Shown piece by piece: positions 29,518-38,965 of a stretch of DNA of 64,000 nucleotides. The stretch is from contig CAYMUR010000018.1 in NCBI GenBank assembly GCA_964393615.1, positions 1-64,000 on the forward strand, given 5' to 3'. Each line of letters starts with the position of its first letter. The first letter of the stretch is position 1. Source of the stretch: CAYMUR01 sp964393615. GTDB taxonomy: Bacteria; Planctomycetota; Planctomycetia; Pirellulales; Pirellulaceae. The notes below the pieces were generated by a model, which was not told the DNA's origin, did not search any database, and saw nothing but the letters and a program-made list of their open reading frames with translations. The position numbers and the translations under genes are program-made.

Positions 29518-30462
29518 CCAGCTCGGATCTAGCGGATAGGTGATTTGTATACCACTTTGACATCATCCAAGACGTCGCATCCGTCCATCAGTAGCACACA
29601 CACCAAAAGTTTACACAGAGGAGTTCCCAGCGACAACGGTCCGACCAGGGGGCCTCATCGTATACCTCGATGGTTAAGCATTACTAAATCATCCACTGAA
29701 AAGACCTTAGAGCTGACTGGAGAGCAAGGTAAATAGTGGAAAAGCGGGAGAAACCGTTCAATCAGAACGCTTTGATTCTCCCATGCGGTCTTGGAGGTCG
29801 GCACTCGCTACGTTCACTTGTTTCGTACAGGTTTTTAGGGTTTTGGGACCTGTTGGGATGGCTGAAAGAAAATAGGGTGGTCCATGACCTTACGTGTCAT
29901 GAGCTTGGCCGAAGAGAAGCATGTCGGCAGGGAGCGGTTAAAATCGCCCCCTGTGACCACGTTTTTCACGAGGTAGAGTGCGATTTACCAGACAAATCTG
30001 TTTTTTTGTAGGAGATGGCAACATGCGATTCTATCAAAAAAATTGTCAATTCGATTATGGCCAGGCGCGTCTCGGAGACGTCAAAACGTATGGTGTACGC
30101 AGCACGCGTACTGGCCGCGTCACCATTACCGGGATCGAAATTCATGGAGAGTTGTTTGCACCGTCTCTTTGCTTCTGGCGGTCGTTTTTTCATCGTTTCA
30201 GCATTTCGACCGACGTTTTAAGGCTATACGATCCGTCGGAGGTGTTTGAGCGGGTTGTACAACGCGAATCGCGGACAAATATCCGCTACTGTATTGAACG
30301 GGACTCTGATGGATCCAGCACGATCGTGGTGGTATGTGCCGCTGCAGAAACCAGTAGGCCCTCCAACAATTGACATGCAAAATAGCAGTCATAGAGATCG
30401 AGCGAGACCCTTGCCAAAGATAATTTTTCGCTTTTCGTTTCTGCTGAGGAAAGGAACAACCG
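29518..30462. other. Long intergenic region between divergent FHA and WYL genes
   Basis: About 945 bases without a supported gene. Open frames here are short, mutually overlapping and featureless. A perfect 6-bp hairpin, CATGAC (29883-29888), 7-base loop, GTCATG (29896-29901), could be an operator or RNA structure. A single CCCAGCGACAACGG near 29634 weakly recalls the repeat at 1526. Confidence 0.4.
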
Positions 30463-30582
30463 ATGAATGTCCCACTTACGATGGCAGCCGACTTGGACTA
30501 CATTATCAGCCGAGACAGGAGGGAATTTCTCTATCACAAGATCGTGTGGGACCCCTGGTCATGGCGCGCAACGAACAGCTAA
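30463..30582 (+). CDS. Small ORF overlapping the WYL regulator start
   Basis: A 39-codon frame (MNVPLTMAADLDYIISRDRR, then 19 more residues) preceded by AGGA at a 7-base spacing, a better initiation signal than the regulator itself has. It ends at 30580-30582, overlapping the regulator ATG (30561) by 22 bases in another frame. It could be a leader or translational-coupling ORF. No domain is recognised and it may be chance. Confidence 0.3.
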   Translation: MNVPLTMAADLDYIISRDRREFLYHKIVWDPWSWRATNS

Positions 30583-31574
30583 TTCGACAGCACAAATTAT
30601 TACAGATTTTGGAACGATCCCGGTTTGGCCGGACGTTGGAGGAGATGCGAGATGACTTGGTCGACGAACTTGGCCTCTCATCATTGCATCCACGTAGTGT
30701 ACGGCGTGATCTGGAAGCCTTGCAGGCGGCTGGGATCGATGTCGACGTCCATGACCTGCAGCGTGGAAAAGTGTGGAAATTGGGACCACAATTTCGTGGC
30801 TCTCAACCGATCACGGCTTCGGTGAGCGAACTTCTCGCTCTGTCGATCGGACGGGAACTGTTATACCCATTGTCCGGTACGCCGTTTTGGATTGGTGTCG
30901 AGAGTTTTTGGTCCAAGATTACAGAACGTATGCCGCCGGCAGTGTGGCAGCACTATGAACGGTTACGGGGGATTCTTTATGTACGTGGTACGCTTGCCAA
31001 GTCGTACCGAAAACATGAAGGCATCATCAAAACCATCAATCGTGCGATTCAGCAGCATCGGGTTGTAAAAATTGACTATCAGAGACTGGGTGAAGACAAT
31101 CCACGGAAGCGAGAAATCGAACCTTATGCTGTCGTTGTGTATCAGTCGAGTCTGTATATCGTGGCCGCGGCACGGGAAAGAGCTGAGAATTCTGAACGAA
31201 TACGTCATTGGAAACTCGATCGGTTTCGTAAGGCCGAAGCGTTAGATGTGTATTTTAAGCCACCAGACAACTTCGATTTAAATGACCATTTAGCACAGCG
31301 TCTTGGTATCTTTGGAGGTGGAAAACCGAAAAATTTTCGTATCCGTATCAGCCCTTATGCGGCCACTTGGGTCCGTGAAGATCCCTGGCATCCTGACCAA
31401 GAGGTAGAACAGCACAAAGACGGCAGTCTGACGCTGAAGGTCCGGGCTGTACACGAATTGGAGATTATTCCACGCGTGTTAGCGATGGGCACCGAAGCCG
31501 AAGTACTGTCGCCAAAATCATGTCGGGATGCGATTGCCAAAATGGTTCAACAAATGGGAAAAATGTATCGCTGA
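30561..31574 (+). CDS. WYL-domain transcriptional regulator
   Basis: A 337-residue regulator. The N-terminal winged helix-turn-helix of the DeoR/HTH_11 kind (about 1-65: MARNEQLIRQHKLLQILERS, SVRRDLEALQAAGIDVD) is followed by a WYL ligand-binding domain (about 145-235: VVKIDYQRLGEDNPRKREIE, PYAVVVYQSSLYIVAAARE) and a WCX C-terminal extension with AATWVREDPWHPDQEV. WYL proteins sense nucleic acid or nucleotide ligands and control stress, DNA-damage and defence genes. The frame is open back to 30246, but only from 30561 does it match the family. No defence genes adjoin it; the target is unknown. Confidence 0.9.
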   Translation: MARNEQLIRQHKLLQILERSRFGRTLEEMRDDLVDELGLSSLHPRSVRRDLEALQAAGIDVDVHDLQRGKVWKLGPQFRGSQPITASVSELLALSIGRELLYPLSGTPFWIGVESFWSKITERMPPAVWQHYERLRGILYVRGTLAKSYRKHEGIIKTINRAIQQHRVVKIDYQRLGEDNPRKREIEPYAVVVYQSSLYIVAAARERAENSERIRHWKLDRFRKAEALDVYFKPPDNFDLNDHLAQRLGIFGGGKPKNFRIRISPYAATWVREDPWHPDQEVEQHKDGSLTLKVRAVHELEIIPRVLAMGTEAEVLSPKSCRDAIAKMVQQMGKMYR

Positions 31575-32137
31575 CCGAGACAGATCCCAGGATGGACCAC
31601 GTCTCAGTCTACTGAGCCCGGAGAGAGGATTGGGGCAACGTCATCACCGCGACCGAAGGTGAAAACGAGGGCAGGGCTCGCTTTCGGTTTGACATTTTCT
31701 GAGTGTTATCTGCTGGCCAACTCCCTAATTTCTGTGGTCCAGTCTCTTGCTCTATCTTTCCTGATGTGTACCTCTGAGTTACGCAAAATGGCGCAACTGT
31801 TGGAAGAAAATTCAATTCATACAGGCTGCTGGCAATGCGTGAAAAACTCAGTTGAATAATCTGTAAGTCTATATTGTCAAATAGTTTGCGGGTTATATAA
31901 GTTGCGAGAATCGTGTCCATTGAAGGGGTTTTTTGGTGGTCGGCATACCATTTGCAATTTGAACAAAGGGCGTGCTAACGATGAGTGCCAGCCACAGTGA
32001 TTTTTGCGACTCTCGGCCCAATTGGCTGGGATGTCGTCGGTATTCTGGGCCGCGTTTGCACCCACCGGACAAGATTTGACAAAAAAATCTGTAGGAATTG
32101 GAGTCTCACCGAACTCTTGCCGCTTTGGTTCGTAAAA
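31575..32137. other. Intergenic region upstream of the ECF sigma gene
   Basis: A 560-base stretch with no supported gene. It should hold the promoter of the sigma/anti-sigma pair. A 32-codon frame starting at 31981 has an AAAGGG upstream but no resemblance to anything known. Confidence 0.4.
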
Positions 32138-32785
32138 ATGAATATAAGTACAAAAAGTCGTCAAATGATGGTTTCCAACGAGTTACCAGTGACAGAGTGG
32201 AGCGATGAGCAACTTTTCATGCGCTACTGCCAGTCGGGTCAACGCGATTGTTTTTCCCAACTCGTTCGGCGTTATGAAAAAGAGCTTTATAGCTATCTCC
32301 GCCAATATACGGGCAATTCCGAGATGGCGGAGGATGCGTTTCAGACGACTTTTTTACAAGTGCACCTGAAGTGTCATCAATTTGATTCAAGTCGTAAGTT
32401 TCGGCCGTGGTTGTATGCCATTGCAACGAATCAAGCGATCGATTTGCAACGGCGAAACCGTCGTCACCGCGCCGTCAGTTTGAATCATCCTGGAACAGAG
32501 GATGGGAGCCAAGTTGCCCAGTTAATGGACCTGTTGGAAAGCGATGAAGCGGGGCCTTTGCATCACCTACAGACTGCAGAACGTCGACAATGGGTGCAGA
32601 GTGCATTGAATGGGTTGCCTGAACATTTGCGGACGGTCGTTTTGTTGGTGTATTTTCAAGGGCTGAAATACAGAGAAGCAGCGGATACGTTATCCATTCC
32701 GGTGGGAACAGTAAAGAGTCGTCTTCACGCGGCGATCCTCAAATTGAATGAGGCCTGGTATTCCACCAACACCCAACTAAGGTGA
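32138..32785 (+). CDS. ECF-type RNA polymerase sigma factor
   Basis: A sigma-70 family ECF factor of about 215 residues. Region 2 contains FSQLVRRYEKELYSYLRQYTG and AEDAFQTTFLQVHLKCHQFDS, with RPWLYAIATNQAIDLQRR as the -10 recognition helix. Region 4 is LPEHLRTVVLLVYFQGLKYREAADTLSIPVGTVKSRLH. It redirects RNA polymerase to stress or envelope genes. The start is uncertain: ATG at 32138, 32165 and 32168 are all in frame and none has a clear ribosome-binding site. The next gene, a likely anti-sigma factor, starts 9 bases after its stop. Confidence 0.92.
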   Translation: MNISTKSRQMMVSNELPVTEWSDEQLFMRYCQSGQRDCFSQLVRRYEKELYSYLRQYTGNSEMAEDAFQTTFLQVHLKCHQFDSSRKFRPWLYAIATNQAIDLQRRNRRHRAVSLNHPGTEDGSQVAQLMDLLESDEAGPLHHLQTAERRQWVQSALNGLPEHLRTVVLLVYFQGLKYREAADTLSIPVGTVKSRLHAAILKLNEAWYSTNTQLR

Positions 32786-32794
32786 AGTTTTAGA

Positions 32795-33778
32795 ATGCGA
32801 CAACAGTTGCTTGGATATCTGCTGGGTGCGTTGGAGTCCGCCGAGGAAGATCGTGTTGAGGAACAACTGCAGCAAGATCCAGCCTTATGTGAACAACTGG
32901 AGGAGCTGGACGCGAGTCTTGAACCTTTACGCCAACAACGTTCGCCTTATCCTGTACCAAAAGGTTTGGCGCAGCGAACGTGTCAGTTTGTCGAACGGGA
33001 AATCGAACAATCTCGGGTCGACTTGGCATCAGCTGCCGGGGTAGTGCCTGAAACCTCTTCGACAGGAGATCGTACCCGCCATTGGTCTCTGGCGGATATG
33101 GTGACTGCCGGCGGTGTGATGACAGCCATGGCTCTGTTATTCTTTCCAGCCATTGCTAATAGTCGATTCCAATCTCAGGTGACTGGATGTCAAGATAATC
33201 TACGGCTATTGCATGTCGCATTGATGCAATACGCTGATGCCAACCATGGTTTCTTTCCGGCCGTACCAGGTACGGGTGAGTTGTCATTCGCCGGGATTTA
33301 TGGACCACTATTACATCATGGCGGGTATGCGGTTGACCCCGGTCTTTTTCACTGCCCTGCCGTGGCTGATTCGACTCATCGTAAATCCCTTGAAATACCG
33401 ACGGTGTTGGAATTGCAGGCAAGACATGATCGGCAACTGGCGTTGTTGCGTCGTCGTGCGGGAGGGGACTATGGGTGCAGCCTCGGGACCGTGGTCAATG
33501 GNNNNNNNNNNCGTGTCCATTTTGCCGTTATGGCGGATGCTCCCAGTCAGTCCCGTGCGGCGCGTCAAAGCATCAACCATGCGGGCCACGGGCAGAATGT
33601 TCTGTTTGAAGATGGCCACGTCCATTTTCTGGTAAAATGTCAGGCTGACTTTGACAATGTGTTTCTCAGTGACCGCCATCTTGTGGAACCGGGGCGACAT
33701 CGAGACGACGCTGTGCTGGGTTACTGCACCGATTCGCCAGCGATTTATCAGGTCGGGTTAACAACAGATAGCGAATAA
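32795..33778 (+). CDS. Putative anti-sigma factor fused to a DUF1559-like pseudopilin domain
   Basis: A 327-residue protein interrupted by a 10-N gap (33502-33511) that keeps the frame. Residues 1-75 are helical and acidic (LLGYLLGALESAEEDRVEEQ), like the N-terminal anti-sigma domains that sit directly after ECF genes. Residues about 103-121 form one membrane helix. The outer part begins CQDNLRLLHVALMQYADANH, like the pilin-type helix end of planctomycete DUF1559 proteins, and carries their H-X9-DG ending (INHAGHGQNVLFEDGHVHFL). It probably holds the sigma factor at the membrane and senses a signal outside. That role rests on gene order and the N-terminal domain and is not shown directly. Confidence 0.78.
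   Translation: MRQQLLGYLLGALESAEEDRVEEQLQQDPALCEQLEELDASLEPLRQQRSPYPVPKGLAQRTCQFVEREIEQSRVDLASAAGVVPETSSTGDRTRHWSLADMVTAGGVMTAMALLFFPAIANSRFQSQVTGCQDNLRLLHVALMQYADANHGFFPAVPGTGELSFAGIYGPLLHHGGYAVDPGLFHCPAVADSTHRKSLEIPTVLELQARHDRQLALLRRRAGGDYGCSLGTVVNXXXXRVHFAVMADAPSQSRAARQSINHAGHGQNVLFEDGHVHFLVKCQADFDNVFLSDRHLVEPGRHRDDAVLGYCTDSPAIYQVGLTTDSE
33502..33511. other. Assembly gap (10 N) inside the anti-sigma gene
   Basis: Ten N between GTGGTCAATGG and CGTGTCCAT. Translation stays in frame across it. The length 10 is congruent to 1 modulo 3, so the same frame would result if only one base were missing. Confidence 0.95.
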
Positions 33779-34083
33779 ATGGACCGCGCAGGACCTCACG
33801 GTGTTTGCCTCTCGCTGCATGTTATCACAGGGCATCAAATTTCCTGCCAGGAACATCACCACTGGTTGATACCAAGATGATGGATAATGTGCATCGTCTG
33901 TTCGAAACAAAGCAAGGCGTTCCTGATATCTTACCCATGTGCCCCCTGGGATGCCTGCCTGTCACTAACGGCACGGTCAATGCTAACGAGCCGTGTTAAC
34001 AAGTTCGCTGCAATGGCCGAAACTGGCTGCCGATCATTAGACTGGGAACTTTAACCAGCCCTTCGCGTTGACTGCCTGCTCAT
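33779..34083. other. Intergenic region, nothing recognised
   Basis: About 305 bases between the convergent anti-sigma and aldolase genes. No gene, repeat or clear terminator hairpin is seen. Confidence 0.4.
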
Positions 34084-34836
34084 TCAAGATTTCAGTTCTG
34101 ACAATGTCTGTTTTGCAGCGTGAGTGAGAAACAACACGTCGACACCTGCCACAATTAGCGTATAACCTCGCTCCATGTAGGGTCGGACAGCCTTGGCGGA
34201 CATACCAAAATAACCAAGTGGTATTTTTGCGGCTTGACATGTCTTGGTGATATGGTCAATGGCATCCATAACGACCGGATCGTCGATCTGCCCCATTTTC
34301 CCCATGCTGGCCGCCAAGTCAAAAGGGCCAAGAAACACTGCGTCGATTCCCTCGACTTGTACAATCGACTCAATGTTTTCTACCGCCTGAGCATGTTCTG
34401 CTTGGACAATGACAGTCACTTTGTCGTTGGCAGATTCAACATATTCTTGAAAGTGAAGGCCATAGCCGTGGGCACGTGCTAGTCCTACACCACGGTCGCC
34501 CGCCGGAGAGTAGCGAGCAAAACGGACAACGTCTGCGGCTTGTTCCGCCGAATTGATTTGAGGAACGATGACTCCAGTGGCCCCCAGATCGAGTACTTTC
34601 TTAATCGGTACTTCTTCTGCGGAAGGTACGCGGACAAGGCATGGTGTTTTATGTCCTACGGCTTGCAAGATGGCCAGGATATTTGCCGTTTCCAATGGCC
34701 CGTGTTCCCCATCGACAAATAACCAGTCGAAACCGAGTTCAGCAAGGATTTCGGATGGTGTCGGTGTTGCCAGGGTGACGATCGTGCCGATCAGTGTTTC
34801 GCCGGACTTCAGTCGCCTTCGAAAATTATCTGCCAT
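34084..34836 (-). CDS. HpcH/HpaI-family class II aldolase
   Basis: A 250-residue TIM-barrel aldolase of the HpcH/HpaI/2-dehydro-3-deoxyglucarate aldolase family. The metal/active-site segments are FDWLFVDGEHGP (catalytic His), CLVRVPS (Arg), VQAEHAQAVENIE (metal Glu) and AVFLGPFDLAASMG (metal Asp). It cleaves 4-hydroxy-2-oxoacids to pyruvate and an aldehyde. The precise substrate is unknown; the sugar-type epimerase and lactonase within the next 5 kb suggest sugar-acid degradation. It stands alone on the minus strand with 290 bases to the next gene. Confidence 0.92.
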   Translation of the reverse strand: MADNFRRRLKSGETLIGTIVTLATPTPSEILAELGFDWLFVDGEHGPLETANILAILQAVGHKTPCLVRVPSAEEVPIKKVLDLGATGVIVPQINSAEQAADVVRFARYSPAGDRGVGLARAHGYGLHFQEYVESANDKVTVIVQAEHAQAVENIESIVQVEGIDAVFLGPFDLAASMGKMGQIDDPVVMDAIDHITKTCQAAKIPLGYFGMSAKAVRPYMERGYTLIVAGVDVLFLTHAAKQTLSELKS

Positions 34837-35126
34837 GATTTGCCTGTGTTAGAACGCTTGGATGAGATTTATGATTATTACGCGTTAGCATACTACAAAT
34901 TGTCATGACTGCCGACCCGGCCAATGGTGTGATATTGTTAGTCGGGATTGCCAGTGTCACATTTCTTCGTTTTGCCATCGATCTTCCATCAAGGAAATTG
35001 GATCAGTGACAGTTTGTGCGACTGCAATCAATGGACGTCATGTTTGCCGATAGCCCACAGAACAAATAGGGGCATGCTTGTTTATTGTCCGTACGACGAG
35101 CGCCATTCGGGAAGAAGTGTTCTGGT

Positions 35127-36419
35127 CTATGTTTGTGATTGGTCCTCGATGCGATATAAGTGTGTGCGCGTGCGCAGGTACAGGGCATTACCGGAAGCGG
35201 CAGGAGAAGCCCAAAAACCATCGTCGAGTTGATTTTCAGCCAGGACTTGAAAAGTTCTTCCGGCCGTAATGACTGTTGACTTGCCTTTCTGATCGAACAA
35301 CCAGATTTTTCCATCGGAGTAGATTGGTGAGGCAGAGAAATCACCGCCCACTCGGGACCGCCAGATTTCTTGACCTGTAACCGCTTCGAGACAGCTCGTG
35401 ACACCTGCGTTGTCAATCATGAACAACAACTCATCGACTAGAAGCAAAGAAGGGCGTTGTGGCACGGCACGATTGTAGGTCCAGACAATGTGCGTGTCGT
35501 TTACCAAGCCACTTCCATTTGGTCGTACGGCTCGCAATTCTTTGCCGGATCCCATTGGTGAGAACACCAAGCCGTGGCCGGTCACTGGCCGGCAGGCACC
35601 TGAATGGCTGCCCGTCGCTTCGACCCGCCATAATTCTTTGCCCGTTTGCGGTACATAACCGTACAATGCCATCGAACCGAGGCTGATCAATACAGGTTGC
35701 CCTGCCACGTTGGCGATTACGGGTGTGGAGAAAGCCTTGCGATAATCCCCCTCGTGTTTCGGATTGCCCAAGTTGTCTATATCGCGGAAGTCCATCGTAC
35801 GGTCGGTGCGCCAAACTGTTTTGCCAGTGTGCTTGTCCATTGCAACGAGGTATTGTTGGTCGCTACCGTCGAAGTGCAAAATCAATAAGTCGTGAAATAG
35901 AAATGGTGATGATCCAGGGCCGCGAAAATGATTACAAGTAAAGTCAGTTCGTTGCCAGATTATTTCCCCTGTGTGGGCATTCAAGCAGGCATTGTAGGGA
36001 GCGCCAAAGCTGATGTAAACGCGACCATTTTCAATGACCGGTGAGGGGGACCCATAGGAATTGAACGGGTGGCAGTAAGCGGGCAAGGCGATTTGGAGCA
36101 AACGTTGGTTCAGAACGATCTTTCCTGTCCGTTTGTCCACGCAGATGACGGCCAGCCAACTTCCATCTTCGGGTGTGTTGGTAAGCCAAATGCGATTGCC
36201 CTCAATGACAGGCGATGACCAGGCTTTGCCGGGTATTTCCGTTTTCCAGACTACGTTTTCCGTTTCACTCCACTGAATGGGTAAATTTCCACCCAGGACG
36301 TGACCCTGGTCAGTGGGTCCACGATAACTTGTCCAATTTTCTCCAGCCAGGATTGGATCGACAACAGCCGGACAAACGATCAGTAAAAACGAACATATTC
36401 CAGGTGTGAATCTTGTCAT
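35127..36419 (-). CDS. PQQ-like beta-propeller protein, exported
   Basis: A 430-residue protein. A signal peptide (about 1-26: FLLIVCPAVVDPILAG) precedes ENWTSYRGPTDQGH, the W-x-x-x-R-G-P start found in many planctomycete propeller proteins. Repeated blades follow with the PQQ-like motif, for example DKRTGKIV, NAHTGEIIWQR, DKHTGKTVWRT and VPQTGKELWRVEA. It probably forms an eight-bladed periplasmic propeller related to BamB and quinoprotein dehydrogenases, without clear PQQ or metal ligands. The role is unknown; scaffold, sensor and enzyme are all possible. A second protein of this kind is at 40378. Confidence 0.88.
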   Translation of the reverse strand: MTRFTPGICSFLLIVCPAVVDPILAGENWTSYRGPTDQGHVLGGNLPIQWSETENVVWKTEIPGKAWSSPVIEGNRIWLTNTPEDGSWLAVICVDKRTGKIVLNQRLLQIALPAYCHPFNSYGSPSPVIENGRVYISFGAPYNACLNAHTGEIIWQRTDFTCNHFRGPGSSPFLFHDLLILHFDGSDQQYLVAMDKHTGKTVWRTDRTMDFRDIDNLGNPKHEGDYRKAFSTPVIANVAGQPVLISLGSMALYGYVPQTGKELWRVEATGSHSGACRPVTGHGLVFSPMGSGKELRAVRPNGSGLVNDTHIVWTYNRAVPQRPSLLLVDELLFMIDNAGVTSCLEAVTGQEIWRSRVGGDFSASPIYSDGKIWLFDQKGKSTVITAGRTFQVLAENQLDDGFWASPAASGNALYLRTRTHLYRIEDQSQT

Positions 36420-36618
36420 CGACTTCTCCCGTATGGGGCATTACATTCTTGCTCACGTCTGCGATTGTATTTTATCTTGCGGCGTCTGGCAAACGATCAC
36501 GTCACATCGACTGATAATGTTGGGTGATGGTATTCACAAGCTATTCCATTCACCGAACCATTCTGCGATCGTTTGTCACGCGCGATAATATCTTACGTTG
36601 CAGGTTTCCTTTGATTGA

Positions 36619-37569
36619 TCACCCCGTGTCAGCCACCTCCCACCCAACGCTTTTCAAGTAGGCCAGGGCAAAGGCGTTTTCATGATCTACTTCGGCAGGA
36701 TCCTTGTAATTTTTATACTCCGTCTCCAGTGTAACATTTCCACGATAACCATATTGATCCAGGGTTTTTCCCAAAAGTTCAAAATCTACCTCACCCTTGC
36801 CAGGAGTGATCTCCAGCAGATAGTTCCCAGCCGGTGTGTCTTTTCCGGCGGCATCCCGTAAGTGAATGTGCCACAATCGATCCTGTAGCAGACGCACGTA
36901 ATCGTCGATATCGTATCCACTCACCTGCCAATGGCTTGAGTCGATGAGAACACCAATGTTGTCAGATCTCAAATAGGATAGCAGCTGTTTTGATTTTTCC
37001 ACGTCGTCATAGACCAGCCAAGCATGAGGCATTTCAAGCAGGATCTTAATGCCATATTGCTTGGCATATTCGGCTTGTTGGTCTAACACCTCCGCGGCTG
37101 CCTTCAGATCCCGGTCAAGGTCTTCTATGTCTTCTTTTCTTCCCGCGTTTAAAACCAGCATCGGGATGCCTGCAATCTTTGCCTTGTCAATGAGTGTACG
37201 AACGCGAACGGCATATTTGTCTGCTTCACTTTTCACGTGCAGCCTGTAGTGACTGCAGTCCTGTTTTGCTTTTTTGATTTCTTCGGTTTCCGCAGACGAG
37301 TGTTTTCCAGCAGCTGCTTTTGCCGTACCCGTTTGTCCACTGTAATAGGCGGTTAACGTTACATTTGCCGCGACAGGTTTCAGCGCATATTTCTGCAACA
37401 GCGTTTTGACCCCTACCGGATCAACCGCTTCCACTGGAAAGTGTTTGCTGTGCGTAAGCATCTCAGCGATTTCGACATGTTTTAATCCGTAGTTGGCAAT
37501 ATGCTGTAATGCCACCTCAAGAGATGACAACGAGAAAGCCAGCGTAGAACAGGCTGTAATTTTCGGCAT
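36619..37569 (-). CDS. Sugar phosphate isomerase/epimerase (xylose isomerase-like TIM barrel)
   Basis: A 316-residue AP endonuclease-2/xylose isomerase-like TIM barrel. Features are LKHVEIAEML near the N-terminus, a metal Glu in ILLEMPHAW, a metal Asp and His in VLIDSSHW, WHIHLRDA, and a final Glu in NVTLETEY. It probably interconverts a keto-sugar or inositol derivative in the cytoplasm. No signal peptide is seen. A Lys/Ala-rich insertion (about 85-110) follows the second barrel strand. The next gene upstream runs the other way, so this is a single-gene unit. Confidence 0.87.
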   Translation of the reverse strand: MPKITACSTLAFSLSSLEVALQHIANYGLKHVEIAEMLTHSKHFPVEAVDPVGVKTLLQKYALKPVAANVTLTAYYSGQTGTAKAAAGKHSSAETEEIKKAKQDCSHYRLHVKSEADKYAVRVRTLIDKAKIAGIPMLVLNAGRKEDIEDLDRDLKAAAEVLDQQAEYAKQYGIKILLEMPHAWLVYDDVEKSKQLLSYLRSDNIGVLIDSSHWQVSGYDIDDYVRLLQDRLWHIHLRDAAGKDTPAGNYLLEITPGKGEVDFELLGKTLDQYGYRGNVTLETEYKNYKDPAEVDHENAFALAYLKSVGWEVADTG

Positions 37570-38100
37570 GGCGATTGTTATGTGTTATGCGGCTACATTC
37601 CAGGTGTTAGTTGGCCGACGGCCACCGAGTGCATGCGATTTATACTCGCCCCTGTCCAGTGGTTGCTGTACGATCTGCATTCCCTTCTGTTACCCGGCAT
37701 AGAAAATCAGATCAAAGGCCGAATGAAACCATCCACGGATGCAAATTGTAGTTTCCAGCCATGCAAGTCACAAGTTGATTTATCAATGGTTTCGGTTGTA
37801 TTCTGTTTTCTGGATCGGCTTGATCTTTCCGGCATGCGCCAACACAACTTTCTCTGTAGTTTTAAACCTTCGCCTTTGATATTCAGAGTCGTTGGCAGGG
37901 CTTCCAGTGAGGTTATGTCGTCGATATGGTGTAGATTGTGAAACAATGTTGTGATGCTGAGAGACGATTGTGGTGAAGATCATCTGGATGCCGTGGTTGT
38001 CGAAGGTTTTATCCTTCCACCGGAGTCGGGCCTCGAACACACACCCATGAAAAAACATTGGGCAAGAGTGGCGTAGCCCAAGAAAGCGAGCCCAAAACAA
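37570..38100. other. Intergenic region between divergent genes, no gene supported
   Basis: A 530-base stretch between the epimerase and the SMP-30 gene. It should hold both promoters. Open frames present are overlapping and featureless. Confidence 0.4.
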
Positions 38101-38904
38101 ATGTCGTCCAACTTTGAAGTTTACGCCAGTCGCATTCCGTTTCCCGAAGGACCGGTGTTTGACTCGCAAGGCAACTTGTTCGTGTGCGCGCGTCGCAACG
38201 GGTACATAGTGAAGGTAACGCCTGACGGTAAGGTACATCATTTTGTTGACACGGGTGGCAAACCGAATGGCCTTGCCATCGATCAACGTGACAATTTGTA
38301 TGTGGCAGATACAGTTCGTAAAGAAATATTAGTCGTAGATCCAATGGGCGCTGTGGATGTTTTTATTTCCAAGGACTGGGGACAGACGCTATTGGTGGGA
38401 CCCAACGATCTCTGTTTTGGTTCAAGTGGTACCCTTTATTTTACTGATCCAGGGCTTTCGATGGACATGTCAGATGGGGCCGTGTATTGTTTTCATCCAA
38501 ACAAATCCGAACAACAATCTCTTGCCAGTAAGTTGCCGTTTCCCAATGGGCTGGCAGTCACATCAGACGAAAAGACTTTGTATTTTGTGGAATCCGTAAC
38601 GGATCGGTTATATGCTACCGAGATCAACAGCGATCTCGCAGCTGTTCCACATCTGATTTGTGAATTCGGTAACGACACCATACCGGATGGCATTAAATGG
38701 TTCGATGAGCAGCATCTTGTGGTGGCAGGACATCGTGCAGGTGCCCTGGTGATGGTTGATATTACCGATGCCACACAACGGGTGATCAGAATGCCGCACA
38801 GCTCGAAACCGACGAATCTAGTGATCCATCAGGATCATGTTTATGTCACGGACGACGCAACACAGGCCGTGTTGGTGGCACCGCTTTCCAGTTTGCAGGG
38901 TTAG
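38101..38904 (+). CDS. SMP-30/gluconolactonase family protein
   Basis: A 267-residue six-bladed propeller of the SMP-30/gluconolactonase/luciferin-regenerating family. The four metal-site residues are in place: Glu in FPEGPVFD, Asn in GPNDLCFG, Asn in FPNGLAV and Asp in IPDGIKW. It probably hydrolyses a sugar lactone to the free acid. There is no signal peptide, so the site is cytoplasmic. No ribosome-binding site is evident at the ATG. A sugar epimerase lies upstream on the opposite strand. Confidence 0.92.
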   Translation: MSSNFEVYASRIPFPEGPVFDSQGNLFVCARRNGYIVKVTPDGKVHHFVDTGGKPNGLAIDQRDNLYVADTVRKEILVVDPMGAVDVFISKDWGQTLLVGPNDLCFGSSGTLYFTDPGLSMDMSDGAVYCFHPNKSEQQSLASKLPFPNGLAVTSDEKTLYFVESVTDRLYATEINSDLAAVPHLICEFGNDTIPDGIKWFDEQHLVVAGHRAGALVMVDITDATQRVIRMPHSSKPTNLVIHQDHVYVTDDATQAVLVAPLSSLQG

Positions 38905-38965
38905 CGCCGATGATGTATCAGAAAACGTTTTCAATGCATGGCTATAGAGGCCGTTGAAACTCTTT

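Noticed and set aside
29736..30011. 91-codon plus-strand frame upstream of the WYL gene
   Set aside because: GTG start, no ribosome-binding site, no recognisable features, overlaps other random frames.
30246..30560. 105-residue extension of the WYL regulator
   Set aside because: Featureless; the helix-turn-helix begins right after the Met at 30561.
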